Source: CAYJLC01 sp964370735
GTDB lineage: Bacteria; Bacillota; Clostridia; Oscillospirales; Butyricicoccaceae
Reading direction: 5' to 3'
Length of the DNA: 49,506 nt
NCBI GenBank assembly: GCA_964370735.1
Contig: CAYJLC010000012.1
Span: 1-49,506 of the forward strand
Position 1 is the first letter of the stretch. Each line of letters begins with the position of its first letter. Shown here piece by piece: positions 33,277-42,528 of this stretch. The notes beneath the pieces were generated by a model. The model saw only the letters and a program-made list of their open reading frames with translations, made no database searches and had not been told where the DNA came from. Both the position numbers and the translations under genes were made by a program.

Positions 33277-33305
33277 TTGACAACAACTAAAATATGTGAT
33301 AAAAT
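33277..33305 (+). promoter_or_regulatory. Promoter of the purine-riboswitch transcript
   Basis: TTGACA (33277-33282), a 17-base spacer and TAAAAT (33300-33305); the aptamer begins about 25 bases downstream. Confidence 0.75.
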
Positions 33306-33327
33306 TACATCGAAAATTAAACAGATT

Positions 33328-33405
33328 GCAAACTTGTATAATCCCCTATTAAATATGGAGGGGGAGTCTCTACAGAATTACCGTAAATAATTCTACTATA
33401 AGTTC
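33328..33405 (+). promoter_or_regulatory. Purine riboswitch aptamer, guanine class
   Basis: Three-way junction of the purine family: P1 from AACTT (33331-33335) with AAGTT (33400-33404), the conserved TATAAT-like 5' strand, P2 CCCCT/AGGGG with L2 AATATGG, J2/3 GTCTCTACA, P3 AGAATTA/TAATTCT with L3 CCGTAAA, and TACTAT in J3/1. The specificity base is C33396, as in guanine/hypoxanthine sensors (adenine sensors have T). One junction base differs from the xpt sequence (C in place of the flipped-out U). The downstream BMP-type nucleoside transporter fits. Confidence 0.92.
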
Positions 33406-33410
33406 TACTT

Positions 33411-33437
33411 AGGGACGCAGTAGTGTGTCCTTTTTTT
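33411..33437 (+). terminator. Riboswitch-controlled terminator
   Basis: GGGACGCA-GTAG-TGTGTCCT stem (about 8 bp with G-U pairs) followed by seven T, directly after P1 of the aptamer. Ligand binding should favour this terminator and switch the transporter off. Confidence 0.8.
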
Positions 33438-33467
33438 ATTTGCAATCACAAATTTAAGGAGAAAAAA

Positions 33468-34613
33468 ATGAAAAAGAGACTACTATCAACTTTAGTTGCC
33501 GTTACTATGGGACTAACTATGCTTGCTGGATGTACACAAGAGCCTGCAAACGAAGGTGGAGAAACAACAACTGAAACTTCATCAAGCTTACAAGCTATCG
33601 CAAAAGAAGATTTAAAAATTGGCTTTATCTATATTGGCCCTGTTGGTGACGAAGGATATACTTATGCTCATGACCAAGGTAGAGAACAAATGGTTGCCGC
33701 TTTAGGTTTAACTGAAGATCAAACTATCATCTTAGAAGACGTTCCTGAAAGTGCTGACTGTGAAACTGCTGCTAGAAACTTAATCGACCAAGGTTGTAAC
33801 GTAATATACGCTAATAGTTTCGGTCACATGGACTGGATTTTAAACGTAGCTGAAGAATTCCCAGAAGTATACTTCGGCCACGCTACTGGATATAAAACTG
33901 CAGACAATATGTCAAACTACATGGGTAGAATTTACGAAGCACGTTACCTTTCAGGTGTTGCTGCTGGTTTAAACACTGAAACTAATAAAATCGGTTATGT
34001 TGCTGCTATGCCAATCGCTGAGGTTATTCGTGGTGTTAATGCATTTGCATTAGGTGTAAAATCTGTAAATCCTGACGCTGTTGTTGAAGTTAAATGGACA
34101 AACACTTGGTATGATCCAACTTTAGAAAAATCAGTTGCTGTTGACCTAATAAACGGTGGTGCTGATGTTATCGCTCAACACTGTGACACAACAGGTCCTC
34201 AAATCGCAGCTGCTGAAGCTGGTGTTTTAGCTGTTGGTTATAACGCTGCTACAAAAAGCGCTGCTCCTGATGCATACATCACAGCTCCTTTATTTAACTG
34301 GGGTGCATTCTTAACTGAAGATGTTCAAGCTATCATCGACGGAACATGGGAATCAAGAGCATACTACGAAGGTTTATCAACTGGTATGGTTTCACTTGAT
34401 GAAATCAATGCTGACGTTGTAGTAGAAGGTACTGCTGAAGCTGTTGCTACTGCAGAAGCTGCAATCTTAGACGGTTCTTTATATGTATTTACAGGTCCTA
34501 TCATGGATAACGAAGGTAACGAAAAAGTTGCTGAAGGCGTTGATATGACAGATGCTGAAATTTTAGCATTCGATTTCTTCGTTGATAATGTTGTTGGAAC
34601 AATCCCACAATAG
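33468..34613 (+). CDS. BMP-family nucleoside-binding lipoprotein
   Basis: A 381-aa extracytoplasmic substrate-binding lipoprotein of the BMP/PnrA family for a nucleoside ABC transporter. The signal ends in the lipobox MLAGC (about residue 22), and a Gly/Glu/Thr-rich linker follows. Family motifs include KIGFIYIGPVGDEGYTYAHDQG-like start, VIYANSFGHMDW, and GYVAAMPIAEVIRGVNAFALG. ATG 33468 with AAGGAG is chosen; the earlier in-frame ATG at 33423 lies inside the riboswitch terminator. The purine riboswitch upstream and the ATPase and permeases downstream make purine nucleoside uptake likely. Confidence 0.92.
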   Translation: MKKRLLSTLVAVTMGLTMLAGCTQEPANEGGETTTETSSSLQAIAKEDLKIGFIYIGPVGDEGYTYAHDQGREQMVAALGLTEDQTIILEDVPESADCETAARNLIDQGCNVIYANSFGHMDWILNVAEEFPEVYFGHATGYKTADNMSNYMGRIYEARYLSGVAAGLNTETNKIGYVAAMPIAEVIRGVNAFALGVKSVNPDAVVEVKWTNTWYDPTLEKSVAVDLINGGADVIAQHCDTTGPQIAAAEAGVLAVGYNAATKSAAPDAYITAPLFNWGAFLTEDVQAIIDGTWESRAYYEGLSTGMVSLDEINADVVVEGTAEAVATAEAAILDGSLYVFTGPIMDNEGNEKVAEGVDMTDAEILAFDFFVDNVVGTIPQ

Positions 34614-34628
34614 TCATTAAAAATTACC

Positions 34629-34662
34629 AAAGAAGTTTTGAGTTTTCTCAAAACTTCTTTTC
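34629..34662 (+). terminator. Hairpin between binding protein and ATPase genes
   Basis: A 14-bp perfect stem AAAGAAGTTTTGAG-TTTT-CTCAAAACTTCTTT with a poor T-tail (TCGGCGTTTT). It probably gives partial termination and mRNA 3' protection, so that the binding protein is made in excess. Confidence 0.75.
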
Positions 34663-34711
34663 GGCGTTTTAAAAAAATTATAATATAAGAAAAATTACAC
34701 AGGAGGATAAA

Positions 34712-36241
34712 ATGGCGATTACTAAAAATGTTGTTTTAGAGCATATTACCAAGAAATTCGGTAGTGTCATTGCAAATAAAGATGTGTCTATAAACATCGA
34801 ATGTGGCAAAGTTCATGCACTTTTGGGTGAAAATGGTTCTGGAAAATCAACACTTATGAATATGCTTTCAGGCATATATAAACCTGATACAGGAAAAATT
34901 TTAATCGACAATAAAGAAACAAGTTTTAAATCACCTAGAGATGCTATTGTTAAAGGCGTTGGAATGGTTCATCAGCATTTTAAATTGGTTGATGTGCTAA
35001 CGGCGAAAGAAAATATTATTTTAGGTGACAGTGGGTCAATTTTCATTAATAATAAAGATAGAACGGCGAAACTTGATAATATTTGTGAAAAATACGGTCT
35101 AAAAATCGATTTAAACAAAAAAATCTACCAAATGTCAGTTTCAGAAAAACAAACTGTTGAGATTTTGAAAGTATTATACAAAGGTGCAAACCTTCTTATT
35201 TTAGACGAGCCGACAGCAGTTTTAACACCACAAGAAATAGAAGTTTTATTTGAAATCGTTCGTAATATGGCGAAAGCAGGCTGTGCAGTTGTTATTATTT
35301 CGCATAAAATGAACGAAGTTATGGAAATTTCTGACGATGTTACTGTTTTAAGAAAAGGCGAGTGTATTGGCACGCTTAAAACAAAAGAAACTAATCCAAA
35401 TGAGCTTACAGAGCTTATGGTTGGACGTGCTATCGACCTAAATATCCCACGCCCAGAGGTTGACCCTAGCATAAAACATCCTATTTTAGAAGTTAAAAAT
35501 CTTACAATTACTGATTACGAAGGTGTACACGCGCTAGAAGATATCAGTTTCATATTAAATTCTGGTGAAATTTTAGGAATTGCTGGCATTGCAGGTTCTG
35601 GTCAAAAAGAGCTTTGCGAAGCAATCGCAGGACTTAAAAAAGTAACTGAGGGTGATATTGTTTTCAAAGATGAAAGTATCACAAAATTATCTCCAAGAGA
35701 TATTATTAAACGTGGCATTTCGATGAGCTTTATCCCAGAAGATAGATTAGGTATGGGTCTTGTTGCGTCTATGGACATTATCGATAATGTAATTTTAAAG
35801 ACATATCACAAAACAAAAGGCCTATTTGTTAACCGCAAAGAGGGCAAAAGACTTGCAGATGACATAATTAAAAGATTTGATATTGCAACTCCAGGACCTC
35901 ATCATATTGTAAAAAAACTTTCTGGTGGTAATATCCAAAAAGTTCTTTTAGGAAGAGAAATTGACCTAAACCCTGAACTTTTAATCACTGCATACCCAGT
36001 TCGTGGGCTTGATATAGGTGCATCTTATAATATTTATGACGTTTTGAACGAACAAAAGCAAAAAGGCGTTGGTATTATCTTCGTAGGTGAAGATTTAGAC
36101 GTGCTTTTATCGATTTCAGACAGATTAATGGTTGTTAACGATGGTAAGTTAATCGATATTGTTGAAGCGAAAAATGCGACGAAAGAACAAATCGGTTTAC
36201 TTATGGTAGGTCATAAGGAAAAGGAGGATTTAAGTGCTTAA
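34712..36241 (+). CDS. Nucleoside ABC transporter ATPase (NupA/YufO-like)
   Basis: A 509-aa fused double ATPase. The first cassette has Walker A GENGSGKST (about residues 39-47), Q-loop region MVHQHFK and Walker B LLILDEPTAVL. The second has a degenerate Walker A (GIAGSGQKEL), LSGGNIQK signature and an altered Walker B (LLITAYPVRGLD), the normal state of the RbsA/BMP-type family. AGGAGG precedes ATG 34712. It overlaps the first permease by 8 bases. Confidence 0.93.
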   Translation: MAITKNVVLEHITKKFGSVIANKDVSINIECGKVHALLGENGSGKSTLMNMLSGIYKPDTGKILIDNKETSFKSPRDAIVKGVGMVHQHFKLVDVLTAKENIILGDSGSIFINNKDRTAKLDNICEKYGLKIDLNKKIYQMSVSEKQTVEILKVLYKGANLLILDEPTAVLTPQEIEVLFEIVRNMAKAGCAVVIISHKMNEVMEISDDVTVLRKGECIGTLKTKETNPNELTELMVGRAIDLNIPRPEVDPSIKHPILEVKNLTITDYEGVHALEDISFILNSGEILGIAGIAGSGQKELCEAIAGLKKVTEGDIVFKDESITKLSPRDIIKRGISMSFIPEDRLGMGLVASMDIIDNVILKTYHKTKGLFVNRKEGKRLADDIIKRFDIATPGPHHIVKKLSGGNIQKVLLGREIDLNPELLITAYPVRGLDIGASYNIYDVLNEQKQKGVGIIFVGEDLDVLLSISDRLMVVNDGKLIDIVEAKNATKEQIGLLMVGHKEKEDLSA

Positions 36242-37298
36242 AATAGTAAAAAAAGACGAATTAAGTGGCAAAAAAGCACTTGGAATGCGTTTAGTTGCAG
36301 TATTAGCTGCCTTAGTCGCATCGTCTATAATCATTTTAATTATGGGGCAAAATCCATTAATCGTGTATTCAGATATCGTTGTAGGTTCGACAGGAACAGA
36401 GCATAGACTGATACAAATGTTAAATAAAGCAATCCCTTTAATCGTCCTTTCTTTAGGTATTTCGGTTGCATTTAAAATGAAATTCTGGAATATCGGTGCT
36501 GAAGGTCAGTTTTATATGGGTGCATTAGGGGCAACTTTTGTAGCACTTAACTTTAATATTTTACCTATTTATATTTTAATCCCATTTATGATGATTGTAG
36601 GATTTGTAATGGGTGGTTTATGGTGTCTACTTCCGGCTGTTTTGAAATCAAAATTCGGAACAAGTGAAACACTAGTTACACTTATGCTTAACTATATCGC
36701 GTCAGGAATTGTTTCGTATTTGCAATATGGACCTTGGAAAGATCCAGGAGCTCAAGGATTTCCAAAAATTGCAACTTTTACAGATAATGCAATTTTACCG
36801 AATATTTTTGGAACAAAAGTCCATTCAGGATTTATAATTGCATTAGTTTTAGTTGTGATTATACATATTTTTCTTACAAAATCGAAAAAAGGTTATGAAA
36901 TTTCAGTTCTAGGTGAAAATGAAACAACAGCTAGATATGCAGGTATGAATATATATAAAACGCTTGCAATCGGTGCTATGATTTCAGGTGGACTATGTGG
37001 TATCGCAGGTTTTATTCAAGCTTCGGCTATCGAAAATTCACTTACAGACACACTTTCAGGCGGACTTGGTTTCACAGCTATAATAACTGCTTGGCTTGCA
37101 AAATTATCTGCACCAGCCATCGTTGTTGTATCGATTTTATTTGCAATTTTACTTCAAGGTGGGGCATATATTCAGTCTACACTTCAAATTCCAGCTACAA
37201 TCTCTGAAATTTTACAAGGTGTTATCTTGTTTTTCGTGCTAGGTTCGGAATTTTTCATAAATTATAAAATTATTCGTGATAAAGGAGGAAATAACTAA
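36234..37298 (+). CDS. Nucleoside ABC transporter permease 1
   Basis: A 354-aa permease of the BPD_transp_2 family with about nine helices. Motifs include FWNIGAEGQFYMGALGA near residues 84-100 and LGGGLGFTAIITAWLAKLSAP-like sequence near 275-295. The start is GTG 36234 with AGGAGG upstream; it overlaps the ATPase stop. It forms a heterodimer with the product of the next gene. Confidence 0.92.
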   Translation: MLKIVKKDELSGKKALGMRLVAVLAALVASSIIILIMGQNPLIVYSDIVVGSTGTEHRLIQMLNKAIPLIVLSLGISVAFKMKFWNIGAEGQFYMGALGATFVALNFNILPIYILIPFMMIVGFVMGGLWCLLPAVLKSKFGTSETLVTLMLNYIASGIVSYLQYGPWKDPGAQGFPKIATFTDNAILPNIFGTKVHSGFIIALVLVVIIHIFLTKSKKGYEISVLGENETTARYAGMNIYKTLAIGAMISGGLCGIAGFIQASAIENSLTDTLSGGLGFTAIITAWLAKLSAPAIVVVSILFAILLQGGAYIQSTLQIPATISEILQGVILFFVLGSEFFINYKIIRDKGGNN

Positions 37299-38242
37299 TG
37301 GATTATATTTCTTTATTTCTAGTAACAGCCGTTCAAATGGGCACACCTCTTTTATTCGGAACTCTAGGCGCAATTATGTGCGAAAAAGTTGGACATCTAA
37401 ATTTAGGTGTCGAGGGAATGATGCTTATGGGAGCTGTAATGGGATTTTCAGTAGGTTTAGCCACTTCAAATCCAGCTCTTGTTATGCTATCAGCAGCATT
37501 TTGTGGAGCTTTAGGAGCACTGATTTATGCAATAATCACTATTACATTTAGAGGAAATCACACAGTTACAGGTTTAGTTTTAACTATTTTTGGTGCTGGT
37601 GTATCAAATTTCTTCGGTACAGCTTTAGTAGGACAAGGTTTAAGTGAAGAACTTTCGGCGTCTTTTGCTGCGATAAAAATTCCACTTTTATCAGATATCC
37701 CAGTAATTGGACAAGCATTTTTTGCGCAAAATATCTATGTTTATTTAAGTGTAGTTTGTGCGATTGTTCTTTGGATTTATATGAATAAAACTAAATTCGG
37801 ACTAAATATGCGTGCAGTTTCTGAAAATCCAGCTGCTGCCGATGCTTCGGGGGTAAATATCACACTATATAAATATGTGCATATTTTAATCGGTGGTGCA
37901 CTTTGTGGTCTTGGTGGCGCATATATTTCAACATCTTTCGTTCCGCGTTGGCAACAAGATATCACATCGGGTCAAGGATGGATTGCAGTGGCACTTGTAA
38001 TATTTGCAACGTGGAGCCCACTTCGTGCGATTTTCGGTGCATACTTATTCGGAATTTTAAGAGGTTTAGGAATTACACTTCAAAATGTTCCGATTTTCGG
38101 AGTTGAGATTTCATCTCAGTTTTTAGATGTATTACCATATATTATTACAATTGTGGTATTAATTTTCACAACTATTAGACAGAAAAAGGAAAGCCAAGCT
38201 CCTCTAGCTTTAGGTTTGCCATACTTTAGAGAAGATAGATAA
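37298..38242 (+). CDS. Nucleoside ABC transporter permease 2
   Basis: A 314-aa permease partner. Motifs include EKVGHLNLGVEGMMLMGAV (near residues 29-47), LNMRAVSENPAAADASGVN, and the periplasm-facing WQQDITSGQGWIAVALVIFA. The ATG overlaps the previous stop by one base (TAATG). A terminator follows, ending the purine-regulated operon. Confidence 0.92.
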   Translation: MDYISLFLVTAVQMGTPLLFGTLGAIMCEKVGHLNLGVEGMMLMGAVMGFSVGLATSNPALVMLSAAFCGALGALIYAIITITFRGNHTVTGLVLTIFGAGVSNFFGTALVGQGLSEELSASFAAIKIPLLSDIPVIGQAFFAQNIYVYLSVVCAIVLWIYMNKTKFGLNMRAVSENPAAADASGVNITLYKYVHILIGGALCGLGGAYISTSFVPRWQQDITSGQGWIAVALVIFATWSPLRAIFGAYLFGILRGLGITLQNVPIFGVEISSQFLDVLPYIITIVVLIFTTIRQKKESQAPLALGLPYFREDR

Positions 38243-38246
38243 AAGA

Positions 38247-38268
38247 GCCACCTTCGGGTGGTTTTTTT
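38247..38268 (+). terminator. Terminator of the nucleoside transporter operon
   Basis: GCCACC-TTCG-GGTGGT with UUCG tetraloop followed by seven T. Confidence 0.9.
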
Positions 38269-38326
38269 ATATGCAAAAAAATTTATATATTTTCCAAAAA
38301 AAATTCTACATTTTAAATCTTAGGTA

Positions 38327-38335
38327 TGGTATAAT
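38327..38335 (+). promoter_or_regulatory. Extended -10 promoter of the beta-galactosidase gene
   Basis: TGGTATAAT is a TGn extended -10 element; no good -35 box lies 17 bases upstream. AAAGGAG and ATG 38365 follow. Confidence 0.5.
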
Positions 38336-38364
38336 CAAAATATATATTAAAAAGGAGAATTAAT

Positions 38365-41154
38365 ATGCACGATATATTAGAAATTTTAGAAAACCCTGAA
38401 ATTTATAGAATTAACCGTTTAGATGCGCATTCTGACCATTATTTTTTCGAAAATTTAGCAGATGCAAAAGCGAATAATCAAACTTTGCACAAAAATCTAA
38501 ATGGAAATTGGAAATTCAAATGGAGCAAAAATTTATCGCTAAGACCAGTAGATTTTTATAAAAATGATTATGATTTAGCTGATTTTACAGAAATTCCAGT
38601 ACCTTCGCACATAGAAATGAATGGTTTTGACCAAATTCATTATGTAAATACACAATATCCTTGGGATGGAGTTTGCGAACTTCGCCCACCTTTTATAGAT
38701 AAAGAATATAATCCTGTTGGAAGTTATGTAAAATTCTTTGATTTGCCAGAAAATTTTTCAAATAAATCGGTTTGCATTTCGTTTAAAGGCGTGGAGCAAG
38801 CGTTTTCGCTATATTTAAACGGTGAGTTTGTGGGATATGCAGAAGATACTTTCACACCATCAGATTTTGATTTAACACCATATATTAAGGCAGAAAATAA
38901 CCGTTTATGCGTAGAAGTTTACAAAAAAGCATCGTCTGCATGGCTTGAAGACCAAGATTTCTTCCGTTTTTCAGGTATTTTCCGTGATGTTTTATTATAC
39001 GCAAAACCGAAAGTGCATATCGAAGATTTATGGGTGTCACCACTAGTTTGCGAAGATTTAAAAAATGGTGAGTTTTCATTTAAAGTGAAAATGGAAAATC
39101 AGCCAAATGTAACATTTGAACTGCAAGATATGAGTGGAAATGTTGTTTTAAGCGAAAAACCAAGCTTTGAAATTATGAATGAGAGCAAAGTAGAAGAAGC
39201 TGAAAACGATATAAATTACTTTGTGTCTAATAAATACAAATTAGAAAATATCACTTTATGGGATATAAATAAACCGAACTTATATACGCTTTTAATAACT
39301 GTTTTAGATGAAAATGGTGAAATTTCGGAAGTTGTTTCACAGAAAATCGGTTTTAGACATTTTGTTATTCGTGACGCAGTTATGTACTTAAATGGCACAC
39401 GTTTGATTATTAATGGTGTAAATCGTCATGAGTGGAACCCGTCGAAAGGACGTGCGATTTCTAATGATGATATGGAGGCAGATATCGAAGTTTTCAAACG
39501 TAATAATGTTTCGGCAGTTCGTACCAGTCACTATCCAAATCAGACGTATTTCTATGAATTATGCGATAAAAATGGCATTATTATGATGGATGAAACAAAT
39601 CTTGAAACACATGGTTCGTGGCAAAAAATGGGGGTTGTTGAACCTTCTTGGAATATTCCACGTCATGATAAAAAATGGCAAAATGCAGTTGTTGATAGGG
39701 CAGTTTCGATGTTTGAACGCGATAAAAATCACCCATCAATATTATGGTGGTCTTGTGGAAATGAGGCTTATGCTGGCGAAGTAATTTTAGCAATGTCGAA
39801 TTATTTTAGACGAAAAGATAGCAGTCGCTATGTTCATTATGAAAGCTGTTTCTATGCTGATGAATATTACGAAATTTCTGATGTTTATAGCAGAATGTAT
39901 GCTACTCCGACAGAAATTGATGAATTTTTAGCAAAAGGACATCCAAAACCATATATTTTATGCGAATATATGCACGATATGGGCAATTCTTTAGGTGGAA
40001 TGGAAAGCTATATAAACTTGCTTGATAAATATGAAAATTATCAAGGCGGATTTATTTGGGACTATATGGACCAAGCGATTTATACAGAAAAAGATGGCGT
40101 GAAATACTTAGGTTATGGTGGTGATTTTTCCGACAGACCAACAGACTACAATTTCAGTGGAAATGGTATTGTTTTTGCGGATAGAACAGAAAAACCTGCG
40201 ATGCAAGACGTTAAATATTGGCATAGCACACATTTAGAAAGAGCAAAACACGATGCCGAAAATGCAATTAATATGGAAGATTTAGTCGTGAAACACGAAA
40301 TAGGAAAAGGAAAATCTTTCGAAATCATCAAAGGTGATTGCAATTTAGGTGTTAAAGGTGAAAATTTCAGAGTTATTTTCTCATACACAGAGGGTGGAAT
40401 AGTTTCTCTAAAATATGATGACTATGAGTGGATTTATAGAGCGTCGAAACCAACTTATTGGAGAGCGATTACGGAAAATGACAGCGCAAGCGGTTTTGGA
40501 AGAAAATCGGGACTTTGGAACTATGCTACTATGTATTCTAGACATAAAGACGTGAAAATCGTGGAAGAAAACGCTGAATTTATGACAGTTTGCTTTGTTT
40601 TTGACACTTTAATTGGAACTGACACAGAAGTTTATTACACAGTTTATTCTGATGGCACAATTAAAGTAAAAGCGAAGTTAATTGGTGCAAACCTGCCACA
40701 ATTACCTCTATTTGGAATGAATTTTATAACTCAAGATAGAGTTTCATCGTATGAATACATCGGTTATTCTGGGGAAACATATCCAGACAGATATAAGGGT
40801 GGAACATTCGGAAATCACAAAAAATTAGTTGAAACAACCGATTATTTAGTGCCACAAGAATGTGGTTGTCATGTTTATAACTATCAAACAAAGCTAATTT
40901 CTGGTGAAAATGAGCTTAATTTCAAAATGTGCGACCAACCGTTCCATTTCTCAGTGTTAGATAATTCTCAAGCAGAGCTTGAAAATGCAACTCATAAGCA
41001 TGAACTTCCGACGACAGGACATTCTCATGTGAGAATTATGTCAAAAATGCGTGGAGTTGGGGGAATAGACACTTGGGGTTCTGATGTTGAAGAACAATAT
41101 CATATCAAAGCAAACGAAGACATCACATTAGAATTTTACATCACAAATAAATAA
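38365..41154 (+). CDS. Beta-galactosidase, glycoside hydrolase family 2 (LacZ type)
   Basis: Hydrolyses terminal beta-galactosides. The 929-aa protein has the GH2 order: jelly-roll sugar-binding domain, Ig-like domains, TIM barrel and a C-terminal Bgal small-chain domain. Catalytic acid/base E467 lies in WWSCGNEAYAG and nucleophile E534 in YILCEYMHDMGNS. NGVNRHEWNP and HYPNQTYFYELCD are also characteristic. There is no signal peptide, so it is cytoplasmic. It is somewhat shorter than E. coli LacZ (1023 aa). No sugar transporter is beside it. It has its own terminator, so it is a single-gene unit. Confidence 0.93.
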   Translation: MHDILEILENPEIYRINRLDAHSDHYFFENLADAKANNQTLHKNLNGNWKFKWSKNLSLRPVDFYKNDYDLADFTEIPVPSHIEMNGFDQIHYVNTQYPWDGVCELRPPFIDKEYNPVGSYVKFFDLPENFSNKSVCISFKGVEQAFSLYLNGEFVGYAEDTFTPSDFDLTPYIKAENNRLCVEVYKKASSAWLEDQDFFRFSGIFRDVLLYAKPKVHIEDLWVSPLVCEDLKNGEFSFKVKMENQPNVTFELQDMSGNVVLSEKPSFEIMNESKVEEAENDINYFVSNKYKLENITLWDINKPNLYTLLITVLDENGEISEVVSQKIGFRHFVIRDAVMYLNGTRLIINGVNRHEWNPSKGRAISNDDMEADIEVFKRNNVSAVRTSHYPNQTYFYELCDKNGIIMMDETNLETHGSWQKMGVVEPSWNIPRHDKKWQNAVVDRAVSMFERDKNHPSILWWSCGNEAYAGEVILAMSNYFRRKDSSRYVHYESCFYADEYYEISDVYSRMYATPTEIDEFLAKGHPKPYILCEYMHDMGNSLGGMESYINLLDKYENYQGGFIWDYMDQAIYTEKDGVKYLGYGGDFSDRPTDYNFSGNGIVFADRTEKPAMQDVKYWHSTHLERAKHDAENAINMEDLVVKHEIGKGKSFEIIKGDCNLGVKGENFRVIFSYTEGGIVSLKYDDYEWIYRASKPTYWRAITENDSASGFGRKSGLWNYATMYSRHKDVKIVEENAEFMTVCFVFDTLIGTDTEVYYTVYSDGTIKVKAKLIGANLPQLPLFGMNFITQDRVSSYEYIGYSGETYPDRYKGGTFGNHKKLVETTDYLVPQECGCHVYNYQTKLISGENELNFKMCDQPFHFSVLDNSQAELENATHKHELPTTGHSHVRIMSKMRGVGGIDTWGSDVEEQYHIKANEDITLEFYITNK

Positions 41155-41157
41155 TAA

Positions 41158-41198
41158 AAGGCGAAAATCTCCGATTTGAGAGATTTTCGCCTTATTTT
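41158..41198. terminator. Strong bidirectional terminator
   Basis: A 14-bp perfect stem (41158-41171 with 41180-41193), loop CGATTTGA, followed by ATTTTTA; between convergent genes. Confidence 0.88.
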
Positions 41199-42397
41199 TA
41201 GTTAAATACATATTTTTCTAGTCTGTCTAATGCTTCTTTTAGTTGCTCAAATGGCATTGCAAAATTTAAACGAATACAGTTTTCGAAATGAAATTTTCTT
41301 CCATCTTGCCATATAACGCCATATTCATAGCCTTTTTGAAGTAGTTCGTCTAATGTTTTATCATTATTTTCAAGCCATTTCTTGCAATCTATGAATATTA
41401 AATAAGTTCCTTCTGGTTTTGAAACTTCAATTCCATCTACTTTATTTTTAAAGAAGTCAAAAATGTAATTCATATTTTGCGTTAAAACTTCACGAAGTTC
41501 GAAAAGCCACTCATAACCTTCAGTGCTGTAAGCGCCGATTAATGCGTGCATCGATAGCACATTCATTGAGTTATAATGATTTAAAGACGATTCTTTTCTC
41601 ATCCTATCACGCAATTTCTTATTATAAATAACGTGATAACTGCCGACTAGACCTGCGAGATTAAAGGTTTTAGACGGTGCATAGATGGAAATTGTGCGAT
41701 TTTTTGCATCGTCTGACACTACTCGCGTCGGAATATGTTTGTTATCGTTTAAAGTAAGGTCTGCCCATATTTCATCTGAAATTACATTAACGTCATATTT
41801 TTCAAAAATCGCCATAGCTTGTTCAATTTCAGATTGCTCCCAAACACGTCCTGTCGGATTATGTGGAGAGCAAAAAATAGCAGTTTGTATGTTTTCTTTT
41901 TTGATTTTTTCTTCCATATCAGAAAAATCCATTCGCCAAATGTCATTTTCATCTTTGAATAGGGGACTTCTAATCATTTTATAGCCGTTATTTTCTAAAA
42001 CTTCTGTAAAACCAGTGTAGGTAGGGCTATGTAGCAAGATTTTATCACCTTTAGAACAAAAAACACTAAGAGCAGTAGACACACAACCTAAAACGCCATT
42101 TTCATAACCGATGTACTCTGGCAGAAGATCGGTTATGTTAAATTGAATTTTTTGCCAGTTTATAATTTTAGCATAATATTCATCGGATGGTGAAAAATAT
42201 CCATAGATAGGGTGGTTTAGTCGTTCGATAATAGCATCGTTTACCGATGGTGCAGTTTTAAAATTCATATCGGCAACCCACATAGGGATACGGCTAAACC
42301 CTTCTTTTGCCTTAATCGAATCGATTAAATCAGGAATATCTGATGCGATAGAGTCCTTTCCTGTTCTTTCGAGTATCGATGAAAAGTCATATTTCAT
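41198..42397 (-). CDS. PatB/MalY-type pyridoxal-phosphate C-S lyase/aminotransferase
   Basis: A 399-aa fold-type I PLP enzyme of the MalY/PatB group, usually cystathionine beta-lyase-like. The N-terminal PMWVADMNFKTAP motif is typical, with FCSPHNPTGRVW in the middle, VISDEIWADL before the cofactor Asp, and PLP lysine in IYAPSKTFNLAGLVGSY. AAGGAG precedes ATG 42397. The true substrate (cystathionine, cysteine or an amino-donor) cannot be set from sequence. Confidence 0.9.
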   Translation of the reverse strand: MKYDFSSILERTGKDSIASDIPDLIDSIKAKEGFSRIPMWVADMNFKTAPSVNDAIIERLNHPIYGYFSPSDEYYAKIINWQKIQFNITDLLPEYIGYENGVLGCVSTALSVFCSKGDKILLHSPTYTGFTEVLENNGYKMIRSPLFKDENDIWRMDFSDMEEKIKKENIQTAIFCSPHNPTGRVWEQSEIEQAMAIFEKYDVNVISDEIWADLTLNDNKHIPTRVVSDDAKNRTISIYAPSKTFNLAGLVGSYHVIYNKKLRDRMRKESSLNHYNSMNVLSMHALIGAYSTEGYEWLFELREVLTQNMNYIFDFFKNKVDGIEVSKPEGTYLIFIDCKKWLENNDKTLDELLQKGYEYGVIWQDGRKFHFENCIRLNFAMPFEQLKEALDRLEKYVFN

Positions 42398-42528
42398 ATT
42401 AATTCTCCTTTTAGAGTGATATATTTTTAATCATAGTATTTTTTATTCGTAACGAAACAAAGCGAAAGGGAAAAGTAAATGTTTAACCGGATTTTGGCTA
42501 AAAACTTTCCCCACTCTTAAATTTTGGC

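Noticed and set aside
33423..33467. Upstream in-frame start for the BMP lipoprotein
   Set aside because: It falls inside the riboswitch terminator and would add 15 residues before the signal peptide; ATG 33468 has the ribosome site.
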